A stretch of 47,960 nt of DNA, taken from Rheinheimera sp. (GTDB taxonomy: Bacteria; Pseudomonadota; Gammaproteobacteria; Enterobacterales; Alteromonadaceae). The position numbers and the translations under genes were made by a program. This document shows, one piece after another, positions 36,056-47,900 of the stretch. The number at the start of each line of letters is the position of its first letter. The stretch's first letter is position 1. The stretch spans positions 1 through 47,960 of the forward strand of contig NZ_JAVBXS010000051.1 in the NCBI RefSeq assembly GCF_030824435.1. Reading direction: 5' to 3'. Under the pieces are notes generated by a model, which saw only the letters and a list, made by a program, of their open reading frames with translations, made no database searches and was not told where the DNA came from.

Positions 36056-36652
36056 ATGCAAGAGCAACCCGAAAACAAGTCAGTCGAATCATCCGTTCCT
36101 TCGGTCTCTGCGCATGCCACAGATTCTGGTAAGTCACGTCGCCAGTTTTTGACAAAAGCAACAGCAGGTTTAGTGATTGCCAGTCTGCCAGCACGCTCAG
36201 TTTGGGCAAGTGGCGGTGGCGTAGCGCAGTCTATCGTCGCTTCAGGGCACGGCTCTGACTTCTCCGGTGGCGATCCTATCGAATTATTGTCACCTGGTTA
36301 TTGGTCAAATCATGAAATTCAGAACCATACATTAAACTTTTACACAGTGTTTGGTGGTCGCGCCTTTACAAAAAGCGGTTCTCCTGCGTTAAAAACATCC
36401 CTGACCTTTGGTGACATTCTGGTTGGTGATCCCAAAAACAAAGGTGCGGGTAACTGTAACTTCCATATGGTAGGTATCTATCTGAACGCTATCTATCATG
36501 GTCAATTTGGTATCAATTATCCTATTATTGGTATTGGTCAGCCTTTTGCAACCGCAGGTGATTTTGCCAGTTACCTATACAACAAAGCCTTGCTTGATCC
36601 TTACAGTGTCGGCAGCGAGCTGAGCTCCATTATCGATAACTACCACGCTTAA
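36056..36652 (+). CDS. Tat-exported protein with SPGYWSNH motif, possible substrate of the HprK/PqqD system
   Basis: The 198-residue protein has a long, Ser-rich N-region and a twin-arginine signal (SRRQFLTKA, R28-R29, hydrophobic stretch to about 50, then VWASG). After cleavage, about 145 residues remain. SPGYWSNHEIQNHTLN at 79-94 resembles the (S/T)PGYWKNHP motif common in secreted proteins of unknown function. A single Cys (C134) is in GAGNCNFHMVGIYLNAIYHG. I do not recognise a domain or known function. It starts at 36056 behind AGGAGG. It is the first gene of a four-gene operon, the natural candidate for a substrate of the downstream enzymes. Tat export implies folding, and perhaps modification, before export. 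Confidence 0.75.
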   Translation: MQEQPENKSVESSVPSVSAHATDSGKSRRQFLTKATAGLVIASLPARSVWASGGGVAQSIVASGHGSDFSGGDPIELLSPGYWSNHEIQNHTLNFYTVFGGRAFTKSGSPALKTSLTFGDILVGDPKNKGAGNCNFHMVGIYLNAIYHGQFGINYPIIGIGQPFATAGDFASYLYNKALLDPYSVGSELSSIIDNYHA

Positions 36653-36653
36653 T

Positions 36654-36679
36654 ACCACTGTCTGCAATGGAGCAGTGGT
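36654..36679 (+). promoter_or_regulatory. Hairpin with the PqqD start codon in its loop
   Basis: ACCACTG (36654-36660) and CAGTGGT (36673-36679) pair around a 12-base loop that contains the ATG at 36667. No Shine-Dalgarno sequence precedes this ATG. It could lower translation of the downstream genes relative to the Tat protein. Confidence 0.45.
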
Positions 36680-36906
36680 TTCAACAAGCAGTTGTTATTC
36701 ACAGTTTTGCGGATAACTCAGGTACAGTGTTTTTTCATATGCACAGCGGCGAAACTTTAGCTTTAAGTTTGCCGCTTTTTGCTATTTATCAGCAATTGGC
36801 TGAGACCTCATCAGAATTACGTCAGAATCGGTTAGTGATGCAACGACTGAAATTGTTTCTGTCTGACACTGCGGTCAACAATCTGAGCCCCTCCGATGAC
36901 ATTTAA
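36667..36906 (+). CDS. PqqD-like small protein of the HPr-rel-A type
   Basis: The 79-residue protein lies between a Tat protein and an HprK-like kinase. Its length, the beta-rich start (FFHMHSGETLALSLPLF) and the C-terminal helices (LFAIYQQLAETSSELRQNRL and later) fit PqqD, a winged-helix 'RiPP recognition element' that binds precursor peptides. Similarity to classical PqqD is weak by eye; the assignment leans on the neighbourhood, which is that of the 'HPr-rel-A system PqqD family peptide chaperone'. The kinase ATG overlaps its end by 11 bases, so they are translationally coupled. It would work in the cytosol as an adaptor. Confidence 0.6.
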   Translation: MEQWFQQAVVIHSFADNSGTVFFHMHSGETLALSLPLFAIYQQLAETSSELRQNRLVMQRLKLFLSDTAVNNLSPSDDI

Positions 36907-37771
36907 CGTCAGATACCTGAACCTGCCACCTTTTTGTTTTGAAATCCGCACTGACATCAGCAAAGTCGCTGCCAATTTGCAACATATTTACGGTGATACT
37001 TTGTCATGCACAGCACAAATACCTGATTATTATCTGACTTTAAGTGCCGGCAGCGGGCTGCGTAAATATATCAGGCCTCAGGCGAGGTTTTTGGCAGATC
37101 AGCAGGAGCCTTTTAAACCAATTGAGGTTGATAACGGTTTTGCATTACTCGAATGGGGTATGAACTGGTGTATTGCAACCACGGAAATGCGGTTTGTCAT
37201 AGTGCATGCCGCTGTTCTGGCAAAAGATGGCAAAGCGGTGTTGTTTCCAGCGCCGCCTGGCTCGGGCAAAAGTACCCTCACCGCCTGGTTGGCATTTAAT
37301 GGCTGGCGTTTATTGTCTGATGAAATGGCGTTGTTGATCCCGGGTACTAATACAGTTATTCCTTTTGTGCGCCCTATTTGCCTTAAAAATCAATCTATTG
37401 ATTTGGCCAGAAGCTGGTTCCCTGAAGCCAGGTTCTCGTCCGTTGCCAAAAACACCCATAAAGGTGATGTGGTTCATTTGTCGCCCCCTGCCGACAGCTG
37501 GTTGCAGAACACTGTATCTGCTGAAGTGGTTGCTATCGTCTTTCCTAAATATAACAAAGCCCAACAACTGGAAATTACCGCTTTAAGTCAGGCGCAGGCC
37601 TTTATGGCACTGGCAGAAAATGCCTTTAACTTTAGTTTGGCTGGAGCCGAAGGTTTTCACACCATAGTGAAGCTGGTAGAACAATGTCAGAACTACGAAG
37701 TAACGTACAGCCAGGTGGCTGAATTGGCAGAGTTTTTACAACAGGATGTGTTGCCTTATGCCCATCCGTGA
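36896..37771 (+). CDS. HprK-related kinase A
   Basis: The 291-residue protein has an HPr kinase-like P-loop fold. Walker A is PAPPGSGKST (about 118-127), preceded by VIVHAAVLAKDG and followed by WRLLSDEMALL (138-147), equivalent to the acidic catalytic and Mg-binding segment of HprK. The N-terminal hundred residues lack the HprK N-terminal domain of Gram-positive enzymes. HprK-like kinases phosphorylate serine; relatives in lasso-peptide clusters (PadeK/ThcoK type) phosphorylate a precursor's C-terminal Ser. No ptsH, HPr gene or PTS component is in this window. It overlaps both neighbours, so the three enzymes are made together. Confidence 0.82.
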   Translation: MTFNVRYLNLPPFCFEIRTDISKVAANLQHIYGDTLSCTAQIPDYYLTLSAGSGLRKYIRPQARFLADQQEPFKPIEVDNGFALLEWGMNWCIATTEMRFVIVHAAVLAKDGKAVLFPAPPGSGKSTLTAWLAFNGWRLLSDEMALLIPGTNTVIPFVRPICLKNQSIDLARSWFPEARFSSVAKNTHKGDVVHLSPPADSWLQNTVSAEVVAIVFPKYNKAQQLEITALSQAQAFMALAENAFNFSLAGAEGFHTIVKLVEQCQNYEVTYSQVAELAEFLQQDVLPYAHP

Positions 37772-38876
37772 CATCATTATTCAGTTATTCCTCGGCAAAG
37801 ATCCGGGACCACTACAGCCGCAAGACTGGGCCAGTATAATCCGGGTACTGCGGTATCAACAGTGTCTGGCCCGTTTGGGCTGGCGGCTGCGAGATAAGGG
37901 GTTATTGGCAACTTTGCCTGATTATGTGCTGAATCATCTGAAAAACGCTGAGCTTATTGCACAAAAACAGTATCACCAGGTGCAGTATGAAGCCAAACTG
38001 TTAAACCGTTTGCTGAAGCCTTTGACTACAAACCTGCTGTTTCTTAAAGGTGCAGCTTATTCGTTAACAGAGCACGCCAATGTTGGCCTTGGGCGCACTT
38101 ACAGCGACATCGACCTGCTGGTCGATCGACCAAGTTTATTGCGGATCGAACAAGAACTGTGTTTATACGGTTTTTTTGCAGAAGATCTCGATGAATACGA
38201 CCAGAAATATTACCGTGAGTGGTCGCATGAAATACCGCCATTACGCCATGGCAACCGCGGTACCCTGCTGGATGTGCACCATAATTTATTACCGCTGATG
38301 ACAGGCAGAGCACCCGACATCCAGCTGTTTTTTCGCCATACCCAACAAACCAGCGCTGGTTACTTTGTGTTTAGCCCGGCAGCCATGTTGTTACACAGCG
38401 CAATACATCTGTTGCTGAGCGAAGAAATTAAACATGGTTTTCGCGATCTCACCGATTTGTATTTAATTCTTGAGCAGTATCAAAGTCCGGATTTTTGGCA
38501 GGAATTATTGCTGTTGGCCACACAAAGCGGTTTTGCCAGCGAACTTTTTTTAGCTTTGCGTTATAACCAGAAAATTCTGGCTTTTGATGTTCCACCACAA
38601 GTTTGGCAACAGCTGGAGCCCTATCAACCCGGCAAATTTCAACAACGCTGCCTTGATTTTATCTTTATGCGTAAGCTCCAGCCTGCTCACCCGATATCTG
38701 CCACAAGCGCCGACGCCATTGCTGATTTTTTGCTGTTATTACGTGGCCATTACCTGAAAATGCCATTGTGGTTGCTGTTAAAACACCTTAGCCGTAAGTT
38801 CAGCCGGCAAATGCTCAGCGCTGTTTTTGGCAGTAATATTTTTGACAAAAAGACCGACCAGTCCAGCCAGAAGTAA
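37758..38876 (+). CDS. NTP_transf_5-type nucleotidyltransferase of the HprK/PqqD operon
   Basis: The protein (about 372 residues) belongs to the large nucleotidyltransferase family PF14907. Key features are LLFLKGAAYSLTEH, the GS-motif analogue, then RTYSDIDLLVDRPS with the metal-binding Asp pair (about residues 117 and 119), and GTLLDVHHNLLP carrying a likely third acidic residue. I prefer the ATG at 37758 over 37746, whose ribosome-binding site would be too close. It overlaps the kinase by 14 bases. Related proteins in lasso-peptide clusters (PsmN type) act after a kinase, on the new phosphate. The 32-base gap to the thi promoter suggests the operon ends here. Confidence 0.8.
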   Translation: MPIRDIIIQLFLGKDPGPLQPQDWASIIRVLRYQQCLARLGWRLRDKGLLATLPDYVLNHLKNAELIAQKQYHQVQYEAKLLNRLLKPLTTNLLFLKGAAYSLTEHANVGLGRTYSDIDLLVDRPSLLRIEQELCLYGFFAEDLDEYDQKYYREWSHEIPPLRHGNRGTLLDVHHNLLPLMTGRAPDIQLFFRHTQQTSAGYFVFSPAAMLLHSAIHLLLSEEIKHGFRDLTDLYLILEQYQSPDFWQELLLLATQSGFASELFLALRYNQKILAFDVPPQVWQQLEPYQPGKFQQRCLDFIFMRKLQPAHPISATSADAIADFLLLLRGHYLKMPLWLLLKHLSRKFSRQMLSAVFGSNIFDKKTDQSSQK

Positions 38877-38883
38877 ATTCAAG

Positions 38884-38913
38884 TTGTATTTTAAGTAACA
38901 AAATAATTATACT
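38884..38913 (+). promoter_or_regulatory. Promoter of the thiamin operon
   Basis: TTGTAT (38884-38889) and TATACT (38908-38913) are 18 bases apart. Transcription would begin just before the riboswitch. Confidence 0.65.
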
Positions 38914-38920
38914 CGGCCCC

Positions 38921-39008
38921 ACTTGTCGGAGTGCCCATTTGGGCTGAGACCGCTTTATGCGGGATCCGTTGAACCTGATCAGGCTAGAACCTGCGAAGGG
39001 AACAAGGG
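38921..39008 (+). promoter_or_regulatory. TPP riboswitch (THI element)
   Basis: The conserved parts occur in order: CTTGTCGGAGTGCCC (P1/P2 start), GGGCTGAGACCG (the CUGAGA pyrimidine-sensor motif), then CCTGATCAGGCTAGAACCTG and CGAAGGGAACAAG, which pairs back with CTTGT. It senses thiamin pyrophosphate and lowers thi expression. There is no strong terminator with a T-run downstream, so control may act on translation (see the leader ORF). Confidence 0.95.
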
Positions 39009-39010
39009 TA

Positions 39011-42578
<3,568 letters not shown>

Positions 42579-42592
<14 letters not shown>

Positions 42593-43454
42593 GCCAATAA
42601 CACTCAGCGACAACGAGTTTTTATATTATAGCCGTCAGCTGTTATTGCCCGACTGGTCGGAAAGCCAGCAACTGGCACTCAAACAAAAAACGGTGCTGAT
42701 CATAGGTTTGGGTGGTTTGGGTTGTCCGGCAGCAACGTATCTTGCTGGCGCTGGTGTCGGTCAGTTGTGGCTTTGTGATGGTGACAAAGTTGAGCTCAGT
42801 AACCTGCCGCGTCAGCCGTTATATAAACCGGCAGATGTGGGTATGTTGAAAGCAACAGCGGCCAAAGCGGCTTTATCGGCTTATAACCCCTTTATTCAAA
42901 TCACAGCATTCACCCAAAATGCTGATGAGCAAATGCTGCATCTGCTGCTAACTAAAGTCGATTTTGTGCTGGACTGCTCCGACAATCTTGCAACCAAGTT
43001 ACTGCTGAACCGCTTGTGCCTGCAGTATCAACGCAGCTGGGCCGGCGCCTCAGCAGTGGCTTATCAGGGTTATAGCTGGTTTATGCCGGCCAGTGTTAAA
43101 GAGGATAAAGCCGCATCTTTGCCACAAAACACCACAGGTTGCCTGCAATGTCTGGGACATAACGTGCCTTTAGCTGTCGGCGGTTGTTCCAGTCAGGGGG
43201 CTTATGCACCTTTAGTGGCTACCCTGGCACTGCAACTTTGTATAACGGCGCTTGATTTTCTGCGTGGCATCGCCGTTAAAACCCGCTTTCAGTTGTATCA
43301 ACACCAAAACCAGAACTTTGTGCCTTTAAGCATTGCAGTGGACCCACAATGTTCGGTTTGTCAGCTTCCGCGGTTACAGCACATCAAAAGCCCGCTGCCC
43401 GCAAGACCGCAACAGCAAAAAACCTGCAATCAGCCAGAGGAGCATGGGCTATGA
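42579..43454 (+). CDS. thiF: Sulfur carrier protein adenylyltransferase ThiF
   Basis: ThiF adenylates the C-terminal glycine of ThiS. The 291-residue E1-like protein has the ATP-binding IGLGGLGCPAATYLAGAGVG, DGDKVELSNLPRQPLY, and DCSDNLATKLLLNRLC. Two Cys pairs (CLQC and CSVC) form the zinc site. I take the ATG at 42579 because AAGGAG is six bases away; the ATG at 42576 is only three bases from it. It overlaps thiDE by 14 bases and thiS by four. Confidence 0.94.
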
Positions 43455-43675
43455 CAGCACTGATGCTGGAACTCAAAGTCAATCAACAGCCCTTTTTTAT
43501 CAGCGCAAACAGCACTGTCACAGAGCTATTAACAAAGTGGAGCGGTTTGCCGCTGGCGGAGCTGAAAGTAGCGGTGGCGCTGAATCAGCAGGTGCTGGCC
43601 AAAGTGCAGTGGCCAACACAACAACTGCAAGCGCAGGACGAGCTGTTAATTTTTAATCTGGTGGCAGGAGGTTAA
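43451..43675 (+). CDS. thiS: Sulfur carrier protein ThiS
   Basis: The 74-residue ubiquitin-fold protein ends in the diagnostic VAGG, whose last glycine carries the thiocarboxylate sulfur for the thiazole. Its ATG at 43451 overlaps the thiF stop (ATGA), and GAGGAG lies upstream. A longer frame from 43349 would add about 34 residues with no family match. ThiF activates it and ThiG uses it; both genes are adjacent. Confidence 0.93.
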   Translation: MTALMLELKVNQQPFFISANSTVTELLTKWSGLPLAELKVAVALNQQVLAKVQWPTQQLQAQDELLIFNLVAGG

Positions 43676-43676
43676 A

Positions 43677-44447
43677 GTGTTTGAACTTGGTCATGAACAA
43701 TTTCACAGCCGTTTGCTGCTTGGCAGCGGCAAGTTTGCCAGCCCACAGCAGATGCTGGAAGCCATCAGTGCCAGCGGCACGCAAATGGTCACTCTGGCAC
43801 TAAAAAGGCTAAAACCAGGCCAGCCCTCACCCGATTTATTAACGCCTTTACAACAAGCTGGTGTGCGGCTTTTGCCCAATACTTCAGGGGCAGTCAATGC
43901 CAAAGAAGCGATATTTGCTGCAGAGCTGGCCAGTGAGCTGTTAGAAACCAACTGGGTTAAGCTGGAAATTCACCCCGACCCACGTTATTTATTGCCGGAT
44001 CCCCATGAAACCCTGTTGGCAGCAACAGAGCTTTGCAAACTGGGTTTTATTGTGTTGCCTTATTGCAGCGCTGATCCGGTGCATTGCCAGGCTTTGCAGG
44101 ACGCAGGTTGTGCAGCAGTGATGCCGCTGGCTTCCCCTATCGGTTCGAATCAGGGGCTGCAAAACCGGCTGATGCTGGACATTATTATCAGTCAGGCCAG
44201 AGTGCCGGTGATTATTGACGCTGGTATTGGCAAAGCATCCGATGCCTGCGCCGCCATAGAAATGGGCGCCAGCGCTGTGTTGGTCAATACCGCTATTGCC
44301 ACGGCCCAAAATCCGGTGTTGGCCGCCCGGGCATTTAAGTTGGCGGTAGAAGCCGGATTTGCCGGATCCAGAGCACAATGCGCGCCGGCACAAAACGCTG
44401 CCAGTGCCACCAGTCCGGTGGACGCTTTGTTGGATTATTTACGATGA
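43677..44447 (+). CDS. thiG: Thiazole synthase
   Basis: ThiG forms the thiazole phosphate from deoxyxylulose phosphate, dehydroglycine and ThiS thiocarboxylate. The 256-residue TIM barrel has the Schiff-base lysine K95 in [11 protein letters not shown], and [29 protein letters not shown] and [30 protein letters not shown]. It starts with GTG one base after the thiS stop, behind GCAGGAGG. It overlaps thiH by four bases. Confidence 0.96.
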   Translation: MFELGHEQFHSRLLLGSGKFASPQQMLEAISASGTQMVTLALKRLKPGQPSPDLLTPLQQAGVRLLPNTSGAVNAKEAIFAAELASELLETNWVKLEIHPDPRYLLPDPHETLLAATELCKLGFIVLPYCSADPVHCQALQDAGCAAVMPLASPIGSNQGLQNRLMLDIIISQARVPVIIDAGIGKASDACAAIEMGASAVLVNTAIATAQNPVLAARAFKLAVEAGFAGSRAQCAPAQNAASATSPVDALLDYLR

Positions 44448-45694
44448 CTGATCACGGTATCATTGTGGCTACAACGCCATTATCTGAACAATATCAGCAA
44501 CATTTTCCAGACACTGCGGCTAGCCCTCTAGCAACACAACAATCAGTGGAAGCACAGTTATCAGGAAAAACCCCGCTTTTTAGCGAAGTGCTGGCACAGA
44601 CTGATTTTTCCACTTTGCAGTTAATACCAGCCGATGAAAACCGCATTAAACAAGCACTTTATGCCCAAAAGCCAGAGATTGCCGATTTAGCTGTGTTGTT
44701 AAGCCCGGTCGCAACAGCCTTTTTGCCAGAGCTGATACAACGTGCAGCGCAGCTGACAAAGCAGCACTTTGGTGCTGCAAGGCAATTATTTGCGCCACTT
44801 TATATGTCCAACCTGTGCGCCAACGAATGTACTTATTGTGGTTTTTCGATGAGTCAGGCCGTGAAACGACGGGTGCTAAATAGCGAAGAATTATTACAGG
44901 AAGCAGAAGCGGTAAAAGCGCTAGGGCATGATCAGTTGTTGCTGGTCACAGGTGAACATGAACGTAAAGTGGGCATGGATTATTTTCGCCGGCAAATTCC
45001 GCTGCTGCGGCCATTATTCAGCCGCCTGATGCTGGAAGTGCAGCCACTGACAACTATTGAATATCAGGAACTTAAGCAGCTTGGCATCGACACTGTGCTG
45101 GTCTACCAGGAAACTTATCAGCAGCAGGCGTATCAGCAATATCATTTAAAAGGCAATAAAACCGATATGCGCTGGCGGCTTGATTGCCCGGACAGGCTTG
45201 GTAAGGCCGGTATCGACAAAATTGGTTTAGGCATTTTATTGGGCCTGGCGGATTGGCGGTTGGATGCATTTTACCTGGCAACACATCTGCGCCACTTGCA
45301 AAAACATTATTGGCGTAGCCAGTTCAGTGTGGCTTTTCCAAGGTTAAGGCCTTGTAGCGGTGGTATTGAGCCCAAGGTGCTGGTGGGTGATAAGGAGCTG
45401 GTGCAGTTGTATTGTGCTTTTCGTATTTTTGCCCCTGAGCTGGAGCTGATTTTATCCACCCGCGAACGCGCCCGACTTCGCGATTTATTGTTGCCGCTGG
45501 TGATCACCAGTATCAGTGCCGGCTCTAAAACCCAGCCAGGGGGTTATCAGGTGGCGCCCGAAGCTTTACAACAATTTAGTATTGATGATGAGCGTAGCCC
45601 TAAAGAAATGGCCGCTGTTTTAACAGAACTTGGTTTACAACCGGTCTGGACCAACTGGCATCCGGCTTTTGGCCGGGGCTCATCTTGCTCATAA
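44444..45694 (+). CDS. thiH: Tyrosine lyase, radical SAM enzyme ThiH
   Basis: ThiH cleaves tyrosine to dehydroglycine and p-cresol, the anaerobic-type route to the thiazole. The 416-residue protein has the radical SAM motif [11 protein letters not shown] (C125, C129, C132) and the C-terminal ThiH region ([39 protein letters not shown]). The start at 44444 (MTDHGII) overlaps the thiG stop. Presence of ThiH rather than ThiO is consistent with a gammaproteobacterium. The operon ends here; 186 bases follow to the lipoprotein gene, without a clear terminator. Confidence 0.95.
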   Translation: MTDHGIIVATTPLSEQYQQHFPDTAASPLATQQSVEAQLSGKTPLFSEVLAQTDFSTLQLIPADENRIKQALYAQKPEIADLAVLLSPVATAFLPELIQRAAQLTKQHFGAARQLFAPLYMSNLCANECTYCGFSMSQAVKRRVLNSEELLQEAEAVKALGHDQLLLVTGEHERKVGMDYFRRQIPLLRPLFSRLMLEVQPLTTIEYQELKQLGIDTVLVYQETYQQQAYQQYHLKGNKTDMRWRLDCPDRLGKAGIDKIGLGILLGLADWRLDAFYLATHLRHLQKHYWRSQFSVAFPRLRPCSGGIEPKVLVGDKELVQLYCAFRIFAPELELILSTRERARLRDLLLPLVITSISAGSKTQPGGYQVAPEALQQFSIDDERSPKEMAAVLTELGLQPVWTNWHPAFGRGSSCS

Positions 45695-45880
45695 CTCTTT
45701 ATGCTGCGTGTTGTGCTGATCAGAGTGCTGTTGTTTTAATGTCTTTTATTTGAGTTTCTATTTTCTAAGTGCCTTTACTGGCAAAAAGGAGGTCCGGTTC
45801 CGAGCTACTCTGGCCGCTTATCTTTTGCTGTGGTAGCCTGTCGGCCAAATTTTATTCATTTTTAAATCAGGGATATTCGA

Positions 45881-47278
45881 GTGTCAGCATTTTTAAATCG
45901 ATTCCGGCAATATTCAGTGGTAATGGCTTTTAGCTTATTGCTTGGTGCTTGTGTAGCACCAGCTCTGTTGTTATCACCTCAGGGACAGTTGATGTGGGCA
46001 TTATTAAAACCACTGGTGGGTCTTGATCCCAATGAAATGAACCTGCTGGAACAACCGCTGATCAAAAACCGCATGCAGCCGTTATTGGGTGAACATTACG
46101 ACACTGCAGTGACCTTATTAAAAACGGCAGATAAAGTGCAACAGGAAGGCCCGTTGTTTTATCTGGTCTCTAATCACACCCCTATTCCACAATTGGCAGA
46201 AAAAGCCGGTTTTGTCTGGAACTCGGAAACAAACCAGATGGCCGTGTTGTTAGTCTCGGGTGGTGCGCCTTTGGTATTTGCCGAACAGTTAAATAATCAG
46301 GCCGCCAAAGTGGTACCAAGCTGGCCGGCCGATTTAGCTGACTATGCCGATCCGGTGAAACTCAAACAAAAAGCCTTACAAAAAGCGACCAGCGAGGCGT
46401 CCGGCCAGCTTGGGCTCGACAGCGACCAGCAACATCTGGCCACTGCAGTGTTAGGCGGCGCTAAGGTTGAAGATTTAGCCAAAACGAAGATTGAACAGAA
46501 AAAACAACAGCTTGTTGATACAGTGACAGCGCCTGTCAGTGCAGAAATAAAAGGTGTTCAGGATCAGATTTCAGCGGTAAAAACTCAGGTTAAAGCAACA
46601 ACAGATATTAAGGCGCAAACCCAAAACGCCCTACAACAAGCTATTGATATCAAAGCACAAACAAAAACGCTTACGCAGCCTGTGGTTGATGCAAAAGTGC
46701 AGGCACAAGATGCTGTATCACAAGCCGTTGATATCAAAGCGCAAACCAAAGTTTTGACTCAGCCTGTGGTGGATGCAAAGGCGCAAGCGCAAGACGCTGT
46801 AACACAAGCTATTGATATAAAAGCACAAAGCAAAGCTTTGACTCAGCCTGTGGTGGATGCAAAAGTTCATGCGCAAGAGGCTGTACAACAAGCTGTTGAT
46901 ATCAAAGCACAAACCAAAGCGGTGGCTCAACCTGTTATCAATGCCAAAGCTCAGTCGACAACAGCTGTGTTGGCTGCTGAAGATGATTTGGCAACTGAAA
47001 TGGCGGCTGAACAAGCTCAGTTAAGCCAAAACAGCCAACAACAGACTATGGTTCAACAGACTATGGTTCAACAGACAATAGTTCAGCAAAAAGCCGCACA
47101 GTTACAGGCGGCTAAAGCTGCTGTTATCAAAGCTCAGGCGGATGTTACCGCTGCAGCGGCGCTGTTGGCAAAAGCCAATAGCCCGGCTGAATTTGCTGAT
47201 GCTAAACAACAACTGGATGCCGCCAGCAAAACACTGGAGCGAGCCAGGCAGTTGGAACAAAAATTAACTGATAAATAA
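45881..47278 (+). CDS. Repeat-rich lipoprotein with helical 28-residue units
   Basis: The 465-residue protein begins with a signal and lipobox (SLLLGAC, Cys24), so it is probably an outer- or inner-membrane lipoprotein. An Ala-rich globular part reaches about 200. Then come long amphipathic Ala/Lys/Gln/Val helices, including four 28-residue units at 254-365 (DIKAQTK..LTQPVVDAK..AQDAV) and three QQTMV pentads. It starts with GTG at 45881; no strong ribosome-binding site is visible. No domain is recognised. The coiled-coil or rod-like tail suggests an envelope spacer or binding protein. Confidence 0.75.
   Translation: MSAFLNRFRQYSVVMAFSLLLGACVAPALLLSPQGQLMWALLKPLVGLDPNEMNLLEQPLIKNRMQPLLGEHYDTAVTLLKTADKVQQEGPLFYLVSNHTPIPQLAEKAGFVWNSETNQMAVLLVSGGAPLVFAEQLNNQAAKVVPSWPADLADYADPVKLKQKALQKATSEASGQLGLDSDQQHLATAVLGGAKVEDLAKTKIEQKKQQLVDTVTAPVSAEIKGVQDQISAVKTQVKATTDIKAQTQNALQQAIDIKAQTKTLTQPVVDAKVQAQDAVSQAVDIKAQTKVLTQPVVDAKAQAQDAVTQAIDIKAQSKALTQPVVDAKVHAQEAVQQAVDIKAQTKAVAQPVINAKAQSTTAVLAAEDDLATEMAAEQAQLSQNSQQQTMVQQTMVQQTIVQQKAAQLQAAKAAVIKAQADVTAAAALLAKANSPAEFADAKQQLDAASKTLERARQLEQKLTDK
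46640..46975 (+). repeat. 84-base tandem repeat, four units
   Basis: Units encode (A)(I/V)DIKAQ(T/S)K..LTQPVVDAK.QAQDAV..Q. The four copies are similar but diverged at some positions, mostly third-base or conservative changes. The fourth is the most diverged. Confidence 0.85.
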
Positions 47279-47323
47279 GCAGCTAAAACTAACAGCTTCT
47301 CCAGTTGGTTCGTTATGGCTGAT

Positions 47324-47359
47324 AAAACAAAACCCCGCAAAAGCGGGGTTTTGTTTTTT
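47324..47359. terminator. Strong bidirectional terminator after the lipoprotein gene
   Basis: AACAAAACCCCGC-4-GCGGGGTTTTGTT has A-rich and T-rich flanks. It also could terminate the minus-strand yebG transcript. Confidence 0.88.
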
Positions 47360-47540
47360 AGAGATACTGAGCCTTTTAGATACTTCATTGTTATGCCGGA
47401 ATAAAGACCCGCCTGTTATCTTCTAAAATCATTTTTTAAAACAATTTTTCTTAAATTTATGTTCGTAAACCTGTCATCTTCGACCTGTATTCGAATGGTT
47501 TCAGTACAACAACAGATATATTCAACTATTGAACGATGAA

Positions 47541-47570
47541 GTTGCCGCCAGCGCCTTATCAGGCGGCAAC
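47541..47570 (-). terminator. Hairpin over the yebG stop codon
   Basis: GTTGCCGCC and GGCGGCAAC are perfect 9-base arms, partly inside the last codons of yebG. No T-run follows, so it may protect the mRNA end rather than terminate. Confidence 0.35.
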
Positions 47571-47900
47571 CAGGTTCAGCTCTGTCGTTTTGACACTTTC
47601 AACTTCTGCTACGGGCTGTTTGTTGTCATCCGCAACATTGTCATCAGCAATTTTGTCTTTTTTAACGGTTTTTGCTTTAGCGCCCAGTGCCTGCAATACA
47701 TCGTCTTTATGCTGCGCCAGATAAAGCGCTAGGGTTTCCTGCATGTTTTCATCAGTGATCAGCTGACTGGCCCCAAGTACCACAAACAAGTCATCAGCCA
47801 TATCCAGCATTTTGTCATAAGCATCGGCTTCGCTTTTTGCAGCAAAAGTCATTTTTTCTACTCCGTTGCGTTCAACCACATATTTTACGATCACGGCCAT
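47559..47900 (-). CDS. yebG: YebG-family DNA damage-inducible protein
   Basis: The 113-residue acidic protein matches YebG in its N-terminal part: MAVIVKYVVERNGVEKMTFAAKSEADAYDKMLDMADDL. In E. coli yebG is a LexA-controlled SOS gene; its precise role is unclear. The C-terminal tail is low complexity (Asp/Lys/Val). The start follows AGAGG. The window's last bases (CTGT at the very end, plus strand) may be the first half of a LexA box, CTGT-8-ACAG, about 57 bases before the start. Confidence 0.88.
   Translation of the reverse strand: MAVIVKYVVERNGVEKMTFAAKSEADAYDKMLDMADDLFVVLGASQLITDENMQETLALYLAQHKDDVLQALGAKAKTVKKDKIADDNVADDNKQPVAEVESVKTTELNLVAA

Noticed and set aside
36667-36906. A pyrroloquinoline quinone (PQQ) cluster
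   Set aside because: No pqqA, pqqB, pqqC or pqqE gene is present; only a PqqD-like protein.
36896-37771. True HPr kinase of a sugar phosphotransferase system
   Set aside because: No ptsH or PTS gene is nearby, and the protein lacks the N-terminal domain of Gram-positive HprK.
36056-38876. A lasso-peptide biosynthesis cluster
   Set aside because: No asparagine-synthetase-like cyclase, no transglutaminase-type protease and no short precursor peptide were found; only the tailoring genes match.
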